64,000 bases of DNA from Perlabentimonas sp041656735. GTDB taxonomy: Bacteria; Bacteroidota; Bacteroidia; Bacteroidales; Tenuifilaceae. The position numbers were made by a program, and so were the translations under genes. The notes beneath the pieces are model-generated. The model saw only the letters and a list, made by a program, of their open reading frames with translations. It ran no database searches and was not told where the DNA came from. The stretch is taken from NCBI GenBank assembly GCA_041656735.1, contig JBBACY010000013.1, forward strand, positions 12,810 through 76,809, written 5' to 3'. Positions 16,445 to 26,116 of this stretch are shown piece after piece. How positions within the stretch are numbered: position 1 is the stretch's first letter; each line of letters begins with the position of its first letter.

Positions 16445-17025
16445 ACCAGCTAAATAATTTCACAAAAGGTTTTATTAAAGAGAACCCAGTATTTGTGCTT
16501 CTGCTAGGTATGTGTCCAACCCTTGGAACTACAACAAGCGCTATAAATGGCTTGGGAATGGGACTTGCCACTACCTTTGTGCTGGTAATGGGTAATGTTG
16601 TTATATCGATGGTGAAAAATATAATTCCTGCCAAAGTTCGCATTCCCTCCTACATAGTTATTGTTGCATCATTTGTAACTATGGTCGATTTAAGTATGGA
16701 AGGATTCCTCCCTTCTCTGCATGCCCAGCTAGGTTTATTTATTCCTCTTATTGTGGTAAACTGCATTGTGCTTGGTAGAGCCGAAGCTTTTGCTTCAAAA
16801 AATACGGTGGGCTCTTCGTTTATCGATGGGCTAGGTATGGGACTAGGTTTTTCGTTTGCCCTCACGCTACTAGGTGCTGTTAGAGAAATTCTGGGTAGCG
16901 GCAAAGTTTTTGGTTTAGCGCTCTTCCCCGAAAACTATGCAATGATTATTTTTGTCCTCGCGCCGGGTGCTTTTATAGCACTTGGGTATATTATTGCCAT
17001 TATGAACAGATTAGCCAAAAAGTAA
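16441..17025 (+). CDS. rnfE: Rnf complex membrane subunit RnfE
   Basis: A 194-residue protein with six predicted helices. It starts NNFTKGFIKENPVFVLLLGMCPTLG, shortened here to its hallmarks: NPVFV and LGMCPTLG, with the cysteine that in RnfA/RnfE homologues helps bind an intramembrane Fe-S cluster. It pairs with RnfA to pass electrons and ions through the membrane. It overlaps rnfG by four bases and lies 12 bases ahead of rnfA. Confidence 0.93.
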   Translation: MNQLNNFTKGFIKENPVFVLLLGMCPTLGTTTSAINGLGMGLATTFVLVMGNVVISMVKNIIPAKVRIPSYIVIVASFVTMVDLSMEGFLPSLHAQLGLFIPLIVVNCIVLGRAEAFASKNTVGSSFIDGLGMGLGFSFALTLLGAVREILGSGKVFGLALFPENYAMIIFVLAPGAFIALGYIIAIMNRLAKK

Positions 17026-17037
17026 TAAGATTTTGCC

Positions 17038-17610
17038 ATGGAATATATATTTATCATAATATCAGCTGTGTTTGTCAACAACATCGTGTTGGCTCAGTTT
17101 TTAGGGATTTGTCCCTTTATTGGCGTATCAAATAAAATTGAAACTGCTGTTGGAATGGGCGGCGCGGTAGCCTTTGTTATGACAATTGCGTCCATTGTAA
17201 CATACATAGTAATGTACTATGTTCTATTGCCCCTCGGAATAGGGTATATGCAAACCGTTACTTATATACTGGTTATTGCGTCATTAGTGCAAATGGTCGA
17301 AATTGTTTTAAAGAAGGTAAGCCCAGCTCTTTACCAAGCATTGGGTGTTTTTTTACCGCTAATAACTACAAACTGTGCAATTCTGGGAGTGGCGCTATTG
17401 CTGGTACAAAAAGAGTTTAACCTATTAGAGAGCGTTGTGTTTGCCATTTCCAATGCTGTTGGCTTTGCTCTTGCTCTCATTATTTTTGCCGGAATTCGCG
17501 AATCACTCGATTTGGTTGACCTACCCAAGGGTATGAAAGGTGCACCTATTGCTCTTGTGGTTGCGGGTATACTAGCCTTAGCTTTTATGGGGTTTGCAGG
17601 AATAGTTTAA
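17038..17610 (+). CDS. rnfA: Rnf complex membrane subunit RnfA
   Basis: A 190-residue protein with six helices, homologous to RnfE. VNNIVLAQFLGICPFIG holds the conserved cysteine, and FLPLITTNCAILG carries the second one. Together the two half-subunits enclose the membrane-embedded Fe-S centre that links electron flow to Na+ or H+ transport. It is the last gene of the operon and is followed by a strong hairpin terminator. Confidence 0.95.
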   Translation: MEYIFIIISAVFVNNIVLAQFLGICPFIGVSNKIETAVGMGGAVAFVMTIASIVTYIVMYYVLLPLGIGYMQTVTYILVIASLVQMVEIVLKKVSPALYQALGVFLPLITTNCAILGVALLLVQKEFNLLESVVFAISNAVGFALALIIFAGIRESLDLVDLPKGMKGAPIALVVAGILALAFMGFAGIV

Positions 17611-17631
17611 TTATATCCAGCCTAAATTAAT

Positions 17632-17666
17632 GAACCCACTCGATATTACATTCGGTGGGTTCTTTT
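17632..17666 (+). terminator. Rnf operon terminator
   Basis: GAACCCAC (17632-17639) pairs perfectly with GTGGGTTC (17655-17662), then TTTTG. It lies 22 bases after the rnfA stop codon. Confidence 0.85.
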
Positions 17667-17807
17667 GTTCAATGCGGGTTGCAATCTACCACGCCAGTAT
17701 GTTTTACAATAGGGTGTTTGTTTTTCAAAAAAAGTTTATAGGCATAAGTAGTTGGTAAAGTCTTTATTCTGCGTTGTTAACAATGACCTATTTTTAGCCC
17801 TACAAAT

Positions 17808-18335
17808 ATGCAGCTAAGTATTAATCGAATAGTAAATGCTACCCAGCTAAAAGAGATTGAGAGCATTTATACAAGCTCATTCCCGCCGAGTGAGCGCCGA
17901 GAGTTTTACGAGCTATGCAAGCAGCTAACCTCCCCAAATAACATACTGTTTAATATTTCAAATAATCGTATTACGGTTGGTATGGTTAGTCTTTGGAGTT
18001 TTCCAGAGTTCGTTTATTTAGAGCATATTGCCATTGATTCAAACTTGAGAGGCAATGGGGTGGGGGCTCAGGTTATGAAAACTCTGCTTGTCCAACACCC
18101 CAAACCGTTTATCCTTGAGGTTGAACCTCCTATTGATACTTTAACGGAGAGGAGAGTGCAGTTTTACACTAAGCTGGGTTTTATTTTGCTTCCCAATAGT
18201 TATATGCAGCCAGCGTATAGTAAGAGCAAGCCTATGGTTGAGTTGCGGCATATGATTAACAGTAAAATCAGCGGCAGGGTGAATCTCGAAAATATTATTC
18301 GGTCTATTAACCAAAGTGTTTATGGTGTTTTATAG
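17808..18335 (+). CDS. GNAT-family N-acetyltransferase
   Basis: A 175-residue protein with the acetyl-CoA binding pattern LEHIAIDSNLRGNGVGAQVM (about residues 76-95), the classic RGxGxG loop of motif A, and a later YTKLGF that fits motif B. The N-terminal YTSSFPPSERREF matches a Bacteroidota GNAT subgroup. The acetyl acceptor is unknown. It stands alone, with no operon partner in close range. Confidence 0.8.
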   Translation: MQLSINRIVNATQLKEIESIYTSSFPPSERREFYELCKQLTSPNNILFNISNNRITVGMVSLWSFPEFVYLEHIAIDSNLRGNGVGAQVMKTLLVQHPKPFILEVEPPIDTLTERRVQFYTKLGFILLPNSYMQPAYSKSKPMVELRHMINSKISGRVNLENIIRSINQSVYGVL

Positions 18336-18467
18336 CTAGCGCCCTGCTAGTTATTCGATAGTTCTAGGTGTCATAATCAGAGCTAGCCAAAATACTTTGG
18401 CGTAAACTATTATGATGTCTGAAAAATATCTTATTTTAGTGATTGCTAAAGTGATGCCTAGTTTGAA

Positions 18468-20693
18468 ATGAAGAGATATTTTTGCCTCCTTTTACTGATA
18501 TTGTCAACTAACGTTTTTGCGCAGCAAAGGGCAACAAAACTCGAAGAGCAAATGCTTGTTGCTCAGGGCGAAGAGTTGGTTAAAATAAAAATCGAGTTGG
18601 GTAATGAGTACGCTAAAATAGACCCCGAACGTGCTCTTGAACTTGGCCTTGAGGCAGCTTTTTTAGCAAAAAAAGGTAGTAATCCATTATTAGAGGGGCA
18701 CGCTCTCCTCTTGATGGGCTTGTCTAGTTACAATGCCAATCACTCCGAAAATGCATTGAGATATTACAATCGTGCTTTAGCGCATTTCGAAAAATATGGC
18801 TACACCAACGAGCAGGTTATATCACTACAAGGAATTTCGGAAGTATACAGTAGCGCTCGAAATTTCGATATGGCCGCTAACTTTCTAAATAAGGCTATTA
18901 AAATAGCACGCCAAGCGAACGATGAGAGTTTTCAAGTTAAGCTTCACCAGCATTTGGGCGATATATTTTTAAGCCAAAATAATTTTACGCGTGCATACCA
19001 AGAGTATGTTAGGGTAAACGAGCTGCTGGGTAATGAGGAGAACCTAAAACCCGATAATGTAAAGCAAAAAATTGAAACCTACCGAAAAATTGGTTCGGTT
19101 TATCGAAACATAGGGCAGGTTGAGCAAAGCCTTCTGGCATACCGAAGGGCTGCTGACATTAGCCATAAGAATGATTTAACCTCAGAAAAAATTGCCGATT
19201 ATCATCAAATAGCTTACTCTCTATTCTTGATGAATGAACTTGATAGTTCCCTTTCCTACTACAATAAGGTGTTGGCATTTTATCAGTTACAAAACGATAC
19301 AGTGCCAATGATCGGCGTTTTAATTGAGATTGGCGATGTGTTTTTTGATAAACACCAGTATAGTCAGGCTGTGGCAACAAATAACCGTGCCTACGAGCTA
19401 GCTGTAGCTACCCAAATGGTTCAGGAGCAGGTTACAGCATTCGTTAATATTTCACGTTATTTTATGGCTTTTGGCGACTATCCATCTTCAACTGATTACC
19501 TTAACCGTGCGTTGGATATTGCTATTCGCGAAAATTTAACCAACTCGGCAGCTAACGTATATAAGTACTTGTCGGGCGTAAAAGAAGAGGAGGGGCGATA
19601 TCATCAGGCCTTGGAGTACTATAAATTATGGGCCGATTTGCGCGACTCAATTTACAGCGAGGAGAGCGGTCAGAATTTGGCTCAAATGCAAATATTGTAT
19701 GATATTACCCAGAAAGAAAGGGAGAACGAAATACTAAGGCAAAATAGTGAAATTCAAACTTTACAGATATCAAAGTCTCAGTATCAGCTAATAGTGCTTG
19801 TTTCGCTTGCCCTGTTCCTGTTCGCTCTGCTCGTATTATTCTTTTTCTTTTATAATAACAAGAAGAAGGAATTTGTAAAGCAGAAAGAAACTGAGCAGCG
19901 AATACTCGAAATGAATAAAACGCTCGAGAAACGAATGATTTCCGAGATAAAAAAGCAGGAGAAACAGCAGCTGCTTTTGGCTCAAAAATCTAAGCTCGAA
20001 TCGCTAGGAACTCTGGCTGCTGGTATTGCCCACGAAATAAATCAACCTCTGGGGGGAATTTCAATGGGCCTCGATAATGTCTTAATCCGACTTTCAGAAA
20101 AAAACCTTTCAGACGAATACCTCAAGGGCAAGGTAAACCTTATGTTTGAAAATGTAGATAGAATTAAAAGGATTATTGAGCATACCCGTACCTTTTCGAG
20201 GGCGCATAAACAGGCATCCTTTGAACGGATAGACTTAAATTCTGTTTTAAATAACGCTTTGCTTATGGTAAAAGCCCAGTTTGCTAGTCACCAGGTTGAA
20301 CTGGAGGTTAATCTTGACCCAACCATCGAGCAGGTTATTGCCGATAAATTTAAACTCGAGCAGGTAGTGCTAAATTTGCTTAGCAACGCAAAATTTTCTG
20401 TCGAGCAAAAAAAACAGGGTTTGGGCGCATCATTTAATAAGCAGATTGAGATATCAACTAGTCAAGACAATGATTTTGTGTACATTTCGGTACGCGATAA
20501 TGGCATTGGTATCAATGAGAAGAATATTGAGCGTATTTTCGACCCTTTTTACACTACCAAAAAAGTTGATAAGGGTACTGGGTTGGGGTTATCCATTGCG
20601 TATGGATTTATTAAGGATATTTTAGGTGATATAGCTATTGAGTCGAAGGAAGGCGAGTACGCCCAATTTGACGTTAAAATTCCAAAATCATAA
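18468..20693 (+). CDS. TPR sensor histidine kinase
   Basis: A 741-residue protein. Signal peptide at 1-19, then about six to eight tetratricopeptide repeats across residues 60-400 in the periplasm. A transmembrane helix lies near 438-461, followed by a charged coiled-coil linker (about 465-510). The HisKA box is AGIAHEINQPL with His522. The ATPase domain has NLLSNAKFS, DNGIGI and GTGLGLSIA. This is the TPR type of sensor kinase common in Bacteroidota. The regulator gene starts 10 bases past its stop, so the pair forms a two-component system. The signal is unknown. Confidence 0.92.
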   Translation: MKRYFCLLLLILSTNVFAQQRATKLEEQMLVAQGEELVKIKIELGNEYAKIDPERALELGLEAAFLAKKGSNPLLEGHALLLMGLSSYNANHSENALRYYNRALAHFEKYGYTNEQVISLQGISEVYSSARNFDMAANFLNKAIKIARQANDESFQVKLHQHLGDIFLSQNNFTRAYQEYVRVNELLGNEENLKPDNVKQKIETYRKIGSVYRNIGQVEQSLLAYRRAADISHKNDLTSEKIADYHQIAYSLFLMNELDSSLSYYNKVLAFYQLQNDTVPMIGVLIEIGDVFFDKHQYSQAVATNNRAYELAVATQMVQEQVTAFVNISRYFMAFGDYPSSTDYLNRALDIAIRENLTNSAANVYKYLSGVKEEEGRYHQALEYYKLWADLRDSIYSEESGQNLAQMQILYDITQKERENEILRQNSEIQTLQISKSQYQLIVLVSLALFLFALLVLFFFFYNNKKKEFVKQKETEQRILEMNKTLEKRMISEIKKQEKQQLLLAQKSKLESLGTLAAGIAHEINQPLGGISMGLDNVLIRLSEKNLSDEYLKGKVNLMFENVDRIKRIIEHTRTFSRAHKQASFERIDLNSVLNNALLMVKAQFASHQVELEVNLDPTIEQVIADKFKLEQVVLNLLSNAKFSVEQKKQGLGASFNKQIEISTSQDNDFVYISVRDNGIGINEKNIERIFDPFYTTKKVDKGTGLGLSIAYGFIKDILGDIAIESKEGEYAQFDVKIPKS

Positions 20694-20703
20694 CCATTCC
20701 ATC

Positions 20704-22086
20704 ATGGAGTCATTACATATCTTAATTATAGACGACGAGAAAGTGTTTCGCGATGAGATTCGTGAGTTTCTCGAGAACGAATCATTTACCGTTTCGGCAG
20801 CCGATAGGCCATCCGAAGCATTTCGCATTTTAGAGGGAAATGCCATTGACGTTATTATTCTGGATATTCGCCTACCCGAAATGGACGGTTTTGCTGTACT
20901 CGAAAAGGTGAAGCAACTCTATCCATTTATAGAGGTTATTATGATTACTGGGCATGGCGATATGGATGCGGTTATTCAGGCTATGAGAATGGGAGCTATG
21001 GAGTTTTTCCCTAAGCCTTTCAGACTTCTAGATATGAGGGCGGCCATTAAGCGCACTCGCCGATTTATTGACCTTTCGCATAGATTAAAAGAAGTGAATA
21101 AGTCGTACCAACTATTATCGAAAGATTTAAGGGATAATTTTGGTTACGAAATAATTGGCTCAAGCAAAGGCATTCAGCAGGTTATGGAGCTTATGCGCAA
21201 AGTGGCTCAGGTTGAAAACACATCTGTTCTAATTACGGGCGAAAGCGGGACAGGTAAAGAACTTGTGGCCAGAGGAATACATTACTTGAGTTCGCGTAAG
21301 GACAACTATTTTCATGCAGTTAACTGCTCGGCAATTCCCGAAACCCTTTTCGAAAGCGAGTTTTTTGGATATAAAAAGGGCGCCTTTACTGGTGCCAACG
21401 ACGATAAAACAGGCTGGTTCGAAACGGCACATGAAGGCACTCTCTTTCTCGATGAGATAGTTGATATACAGCCAAATATGCAGAGTAAGTTGTTGCGGGT
21501 GCTAGAAGATAAAAAGATTAGAAAACTCGGCGGCACTAGCGACTTTTTGGTTGACGTTCGAATTATTGCCGCTACCAACCAAAACATTGACAGCCTAATT
21601 CAAGAAAATAAGTTTAGAAACGACCTTTATTTCAGAATTAATTCGTTCGAGATACATATACCACCGCTCAGAGAGCGCCGCGAGGATATCCCGTTGCTTA
21701 TGAACTACTATACCGCTAAGCTAAGCAAAGTACTAAACAAGCAAATTACCGCTATCGACCCACAGGTTATCGCCTCGGCCATGGCGTACCATTTTCCTGG
21801 AAATGTTCGCGAACTTCGTAATATGATTGAAAGAGCAATTATTTTAGCCGACTCAGACAGGTTAACCCTTGGCGAGTTCACTTTTGCCGGCTTTAACCCA
21901 CGAGTAACTTTAGCGCCTCCTAACTCAGAGTTGAACGAGGTGTTCGACCTCGAAGAGGTTGAAAGGCTAGCCATAATTAAAGCATTGCAACGTACCGACT
22001 ATAAGAAAATAGATGCAGCCCAGCTATTAAACATAACCAGGCAATCGCTCGATAGGCGAATTGAAAAGCATAATATAGAGGTGTAA
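20704..22086 (+). CDS. NtrC-family sigma-54-dependent response regulator
   Basis: A 460-residue regulator. Receiver domain at 1-120 with phospho-acceptor Asp54 (ILDIRLPEMDG). The AAA+ ATPase domain has Walker A GESGTGKE (179-186) and the sigma-54 contact loop GAFTGA (226-231). A Fis-type helix-turn-helix lies at the C-terminus (about 425-458). The start is set at ATG 20704 (MESLHILIIDDE); the longer upstream frame overlaps the kinase and lacks family similarity. It is the partner of the kinase just upstream. Targets cannot be told from the window. Confidence 0.94.
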   Translation: MESLHILIIDDEKVFRDEIREFLENESFTVSAADRPSEAFRILEGNAIDVIILDIRLPEMDGFAVLEKVKQLYPFIEVIMITGHGDMDAVIQAMRMGAMEFFPKPFRLLDMRAAIKRTRRFIDLSHRLKEVNKSYQLLSKDLRDNFGYEIIGSSKGIQQVMELMRKVAQVENTSVLITGESGTGKELVARGIHYLSSRKDNYFHAVNCSAIPETLFESEFFGYKKGAFTGANDDKTGWFETAHEGTLFLDEIVDIQPNMQSKLLRVLEDKKIRKLGGTSDFLVDVRIIAATNQNIDSLIQENKFRNDLYFRINSFEIHIPPLRERREDIPLLMNYYTAKLSKVLNKQITAIDPQVIASAMAYHFPGNVRELRNMIERAIILADSDRLTLGEFTFAGFNPRVTLAPPNSELNEVFDLEEVERLAIIKALQRTDYKKIDAAQLLNITRQSLDRRIEKHNIEV

Positions 22087-22139
22087 CCACCCTTCATTCC
22101 AAATAGTAACATAAAATAGCTTTCGCTGTTCTATTTATC

Positions 22140-22170
22140 TTTTACAGTTAGCCTACGATTGTTACCTTTG
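22140..22170 (+). promoter_or_regulatory. Promoter of purB
   Basis: TACCTTTG (22163-22170) is a full match to the -7 consensus. TTTT lies exactly 19 bases upstream at 22140-22143, one base off the -33 TTTG. The purB ATG is 20 bases downstream. Confidence 0.65.
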
Positions 22171-22189
22171 CATAAAAAAAACACAACAT

Positions 22190-23539
22190 ATGGAACTTAG
22201 TCTTCTTACTGCAATTTCACCCATCGATGGGAGATATCGTAATAGCGTTGACAAGCTCGATGCTTATTTCTCCGAGTTTGCACTTATTCGTTATAGGGTA
22301 ATGGTTGAGGTTGAGTATTTTATTGCCCTTTGCGAGTTACCTCTTCCACAGCTAAATGATATTGATAAAAAGGTTTTCACATCATTGCGTAATATTTATA
22401 AGAAGTTTAGCGTGAATGATGCGAAGGCAGTAAAGGATATCGAAAAAACAACCAACCATGATGTTAAAGCCGTTGAGTATTTTTTGAAAGAAAAATTTCA
22501 GGAGCTTAAACTCACAAAATTTCAGGAGTTTGTTCACTTTGGACTAACCTCACAGGATATTAACAACACAGCTTTTCCTTGTATGCTTCGCGATGCAGGG
22601 CATGATGTATACTACCCTTTGCTCGATGGACTAATTGAGCAATTCGAGCAGTTAGCTCAGGCGTGGTCTGTTGTGCCTATGCTGGCTCGAACCCACGGAC
22701 AGCCCGCTTCGCCCACTCGTATGGGGAAAGAGATAAGCGTTTTTGTTGAGCGTATAAATAAGCAGCTCAACCTGCTGCGCAAAGTACCTGTGTCGGCTAA
22801 GTTTGGCGGAGCTACCGGAAATTTTAATGCGCACAACGTGGCATATCCTAATATCGACTGGGTGAGCTTCTCCAATACTTTTGTAAATGAAATACTTGGG
22901 CTTGAACGGTCTCAAATTACCACTCAGGTTGAGCATTACGATAATATGGCAGCTACCTTCGATAATCTGAAACGCATTAATGTGATTTTAATCGATTTTT
23001 GTCGTGATATATGGACCTACATTTCAATGGATTACTTTAAGCAAAAAATTAAGGAAGGGGAGGTAGGTTCGTCGGCAATGCCCCATAAGGTAAATCCTAT
23101 TGATTTTGAAAATGCCGAGGGTAATTTAGGTGTTGCCAATGCCCTTTTCGAGCATCTTTCGGCAAAGTTACCCATTTCGCGTTTACAGCGCGACCTGACC
23201 GATAGTACCGTTATGCGAAACATCGGAATGCCTTTTGCTCACACCATTCTAGCTTTAAAATCAATTGGCAAGGGACTGGGAAAACTGGTTATAAACCCAG
23301 CCGCCATTAATGCCGATTTGGAGCGAAACTGGATCGTTATTTCAGAAGCCATACAAACTATTCTAAGGCGCGAAGGGTACCCAAATCCTTATGAGGCACT
23401 CAAAGCGCTTACCCGAACAAATAAATCGGTTTCAAAAGAGAGTTTACATGAGTTTATCGATTCTTTAGATATTTCGGACGAAGTAAAAACTGAACTTAAG
23501 TATATTTCACCCTATAACTATACGGGAATAGCTTTATAG
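22190..23539 (+). CDS. purB: Adenylosuccinate lyase PurB
   Basis: A 449-residue member of the fumarase/aspartase superfamily that acts twice in purine synthesis, cleaving SAICAR and adenylosuccinate. The start SPIDGRY, the TTNHDVKAVEY region, HFGLTSQDINNTA, ARTHGQPASPTRMGKE and the signature loop GSSAMPHKVNPIDFENAEGN (catalytic Ser in SSAMPHKVNP) are all present. Length matches the E. coli type. It is a single-gene unit with its own promoter. Confidence 0.97.
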   Translation: MELSLLTAISPIDGRYRNSVDKLDAYFSEFALIRYRVMVEVEYFIALCELPLPQLNDIDKKVFTSLRNIYKKFSVNDAKAVKDIEKTTNHDVKAVEYFLKEKFQELKLTKFQEFVHFGLTSQDINNTAFPCMLRDAGHDVYYPLLDGLIEQFEQLAQAWSVVPMLARTHGQPASPTRMGKEISVFVERINKQLNLLRKVPVSAKFGGATGNFNAHNVAYPNIDWVSFSNTFVNEILGLERSQITTQVEHYDNMAATFDNLKRINVILIDFCRDIWTYISMDYFKQKIKEGEVGSSAMPHKVNPIDFENAEGNLGVANALFEHLSAKLPISRLQRDLTDSTVMRNIGMPFAHTILALKSIGKGLGKLVINPAAINADLERNWIVISEAIQTILRREGYPNPYEALKALTRTNKSVSKESLHEFIDSLDISDEVKTELKYISPYNYTGIAL

Positions 23540-23604
23540 CTATTCGCTTCCATAGCAAAATTAAGAATAAACCATCCATGGTAATTAATGTTACTACAAA
23601 CGGC

Positions 23605-23663
23605 AATGACTACCCTATGGATGCTCCATCTGTACCTTTGAAAAATGTAAAAATAGATAGATG
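23605..23663 (+). promoter_or_regulatory. Promoter/leader repeat, copy B, of the ABC exporter
   Basis: Homologous to 14728-14785. It contains a perfect -7 box TACCTTTG (23633-23640) and, upstream of it, an operator-like palindrome ATGGA-tgc-TCCAT (23617-23629). It ends in AAATAGATAGATG at the start codon. No -33 TTTG is visible, which fits activator dependence. Confidence 0.6.
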
Positions 23664-25478
23664 AAAAAATTCTATAAAATTTTTAAGTTCATATTTCCCT
23701 ACAAAAAGAAAGTGGCTGGGAGTATAGTTTCCAACCTGCTGGGGGCCTTCTTCGGGTTGTTCTCAATTACCATGCTTATTCCTTTTTTAGGAATACTGTT
23801 TGGTAATGCTCCTCTAGTTGAAACTAGGCCAGAGGTAACCTCGTTTGATATATCGCAAATTAACGACCTGCTAAACTACAAAATAAGCCAGCTAATTTTA
23901 TTGCGAGGAAAATCGGCAGCATTGTTTTTTATTATTTCGCTTGTTGCCATAACCTCCCTGTTTAAAAATGTGTTCACTTACCTAGCCCTGTGGTTTATGG
24001 CGCCAATTCGTATTGGCGTGGTTCGCGATATACGCAATGCGCTATTTAAAAAAGTTCTCGAATTACCTTTAGGGTACTACTCCGATGAGAAGAAAGGCGA
24101 TATAATTAGTAAAATGACTAGCGATGTGCAGGAGATTGAGGTGTCGATAATTAGGTCGCTCGAAATGTTTTTTAAAGAGCCTATTATAATCATTGTGTAC
24201 CTCACATTTTTAATTAGTGTGAGCCCTCAACTTACCCTATTTGTAATGGTACTGTTGCCTATTGCTGGCGGACTAATTGGTCGTATAGGTAAAACTCTTC
24301 GGAAAACATCGCTCAAGGGGCAGCGCCGAATGGGTAGCCTCCTGTCGATTATTGAAGAAACGCTTGGCGGACTAAGGGTTATCAAGGCTTTTAATGCCGA
24401 GTCGCGTATGCGAAAACGATTTGAGAGCATAAACTCGTTCTACACGCACTTAATGACTAAAATGTGGCGCCGAAGAGACTTGGCAAGTCCTCTCTCAGAA
24501 TTTTTAGGTACCGTGGTGGTTGCGCTGGTTTTATGGTTTGGGGGTAAGCTAGTGGTTGAGGGTACCGGCAATTTATCGCCGCAGGCATTAATTGGATACG
24601 TTGGCGCTTTTTATATGATTATAAACCCCGCAAAATCGTTCTCAAGTGCATACTTCAACATACTAAAAGGAATGGCTTCGGCCGATAGGATTGATACCCT
24701 TCTGAATGCTGAAAATCGCATAGTTGATAAGCTGGGTGCAACTCCCATAAAACCATTTGAACATAGCATAGAGTACCGAAATGTTAGTTTTAAGTATCAG
24801 GACGATTATGTGGTTAAAAACGTTAACCTTACCATTGAAAAAGGAAAAACGGTAGCCCTTGTTGGCCAATCGGGCTCGGGCAAAAGCACAATGGTCGATT
24901 TACTGCCTCGTTTTTGGGATGTTATGGAGGGTGAAGTGCTAATTGACGGCGTAAGTATTAAGGATGTTACACTTGCCAGCCTACGTAGCCTCATGGGTAA
25001 TGTGAACCAGGAGCCCATACTCTTTAACGATACTTTTTACAACAACATAGCCTTTGGTATTGATAATGCGAGCATGGATGATGTGGTTTCTGCCGCAAAA
25101 ATTGCCAACGCGCATGAGTTTATTGTTGCAACACCCAATGGCTACTATTCCAATATTGGCGATAGGGGAAGTAAACTATCAGGCGGACAACGCCAGCGCC
25201 TAAGTATTGCCAGGGCAATTATGAAAAACCCGCCCATTATGATTCTCGATGAGGCTACCTCGGCGCTCGATACCGAATCGGAAAGGGTAGTGCAGGATGC
25301 CATTGAGAAGTTGATGCAGAATAGAACCTCGCTGGTTATAGCCCACCGTTTATCAACGGTTAAAAATGCCGATTTAATTTGCGTAATGCATGAGGGCGAA
25401 ATTGTTGAGCGTGGTAAGCACGACGAGCTAATACAGTCAGGTGGAATTTATACAAAGCTACACGAACTGCAAAAATAG
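23661..25478 (+). CDS. MsbA-like ABC exporter
   Basis: A 605-residue half-transporter fusion. The membrane domain (residues 1-340) has six helices, and the nucleotide-binding domain has Walker A GQSGSGKS (402-409), signature LSGGQ (about 507), Walker B MILDEATSALD and the H-loop IAHRLS. The arrangement is that of lipid A/lipopolysaccharide flippases and multidrug exporters. MsbA is plausible as the only such gene here, but the substrate is not proven. The promoter/leader repeat lies directly in front and a strong terminator behind. Confidence 0.88.
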   Translation: MKKFYKIFKFIFPYKKKVAGSIVSNLLGAFFGLFSITMLIPFLGILFGNAPLVETRPEVTSFDISQINDLLNYKISQLILLRGKSAALFFIISLVAITSLFKNVFTYLALWFMAPIRIGVVRDIRNALFKKVLELPLGYYSDEKKGDIISKMTSDVQEIEVSIIRSLEMFFKEPIIIIVYLTFLISVSPQLTLFVMVLLPIAGGLIGRIGKTLRKTSLKGQRRMGSLLSIIEETLGGLRVIKAFNAESRMRKRFESINSFYTHLMTKMWRRRDLASPLSEFLGTVVVALVLWFGGKLVVEGTGNLSPQALIGYVGAFYMIINPAKSFSSAYFNILKGMASADRIDTLLNAENRIVDKLGATPIKPFEHSIEYRNVSFKYQDDYVVKNVNLTIEKGKTVALVGQSGSGKSTMVDLLPRFWDVMEGEVLIDGVSIKDVTLASLRSLMGNVNQEPILFNDTFYNNIAFGIDNASMDDVVSAAKIANAHEFIVATPNGYYSNIGDRGSKLSGGQRQRLSIARAIMKNPPIMILDEATSALDTESERVVQDAIEKLMQNRTSLVIAHRLSTVKNADLICVMHEGEIVERGKHDELIQSGGIYTKLHELQK

Positions 25479-25496
25479 TTTATCGTTCCGACAGCT

Positions 25497-25540
25497 TACG
25501 GGGTAATTTGCTACTATGCAGGTTACCCCGTATGTTTTTT
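25497..25540 (+). terminator. Terminator of the ABC exporter gene
   Basis: TACGGGGTAA (25497-25506) pairs perfectly with TTACCCCGTA (25523-25532), followed by TGTTTTTT. Confidence 0.85.
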
Positions 25541-25640
25541 GTGGTTAGCTCATATGCGTAAGTATACTTAAGGGTATTATCACGGCTTGCAAATAACCTG
25601 TCCCCCTAATTTTGGGCTTAAAACAAGCGCATTGTAATAG

Positions 25641-25728
25641 CGGAGAGACAGGGATTCGAACCCTGGGTCCGCACAAGGCGGACAACGGTTTTCGAGACCG
25701 CCCCGTTCGACCGCTCCGGCATCTCTCC
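25641..25728 (-). tRNA. tRNA-Ser (CGA)
   Basis: An 88-base class II tRNA. Acceptor arms GGAGAGA/TCTCTCC with discriminator G, T-arm GGTTCGAATCC, a long variable arm, and anticodon loop CTCGAAA giving CGA, which reads UCG. The CCA end is not encoded. Confidence 0.95.
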
Positions 25729-25737
25729 TAAAAACAA

Positions 25738-25765
25738 AAAAAGGATACCCTAGGGTACCCTTTTT
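25738..25765 (-). terminator. Terminator between the two tRNA-Ser genes
   Basis: Read on the minus strand, AAAGGGTACCC and GGGTATCCTTT form an 11-pair stem (one G-U) with a TA loop and a long T-run. The two serine tRNAs are therefore probably separate transcripts. Confidence 0.7.
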
Positions 25766-25768
25766 ATG

Positions 25769-25853
25769 CGGAGAAAGAGGGATTCGAACCCCCGGTACCT
25801 TGCGGTACAACGGTTTTCAAGACCGCCGCATTCGACCGCTCTGCCATTTCTCC
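25769..25853 (-). tRNA. tRNA-Ser (TGA)
   Basis: An 85-base class II tRNA. Acceptor arms GGAGAAA/TTTCTCC, discriminator G, T-arm GGTTCGAATCC, long variable arm, and anticodon loop CTTGAAA giving UGA, which reads UCA. CCA is not encoded. Confidence 0.95.
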
Positions 25854-25857
25854 GTCG

Positions 25858-25865
25858 CAAAGATA
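25858..25865 (-). promoter_or_regulatory. -7 box of tRNA-Ser (TGA)
   Basis: On the minus strand TATCTTTG matches TAnnTTTG and lies four bases before the mature 5' end of the tRNA. Confidence 0.65.
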
Positions 25866-26033
25866 CTTTTCTTTTTTTTTCAAAAAAACTTTTTTGAAAA
25901 AAAAAGAAAAATATATATTGAGCAAAGTCTTGCTAATATCAATTATTTTTCAATAAATTAGCACTTGTATTATTTAAAAGGTGTTTACTACGTAAAAAAA
26001 ACACTGAAAAACAGTTGTTTTCTTTGCAATTTA

Positions 26034-26064
26034 TTTGGTAAGCCCAATGAATGCGCTATATTTG
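26034..26064 (+). promoter_or_regulatory. Promoter of the HU gene
   Basis: TTTG (26034-26037), exactly 19 bases, then TATATTTG (26057-26064): a full match to the Bacteroidota housekeeping promoter. The leader before the ATG is about 45 bases. Confidence 0.85.
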
Positions 26065-26116
26065 TATAATAAAGTATAGGAGAATAAACTATTTCTAACC
26101 CTAAAATGTTTTTATT

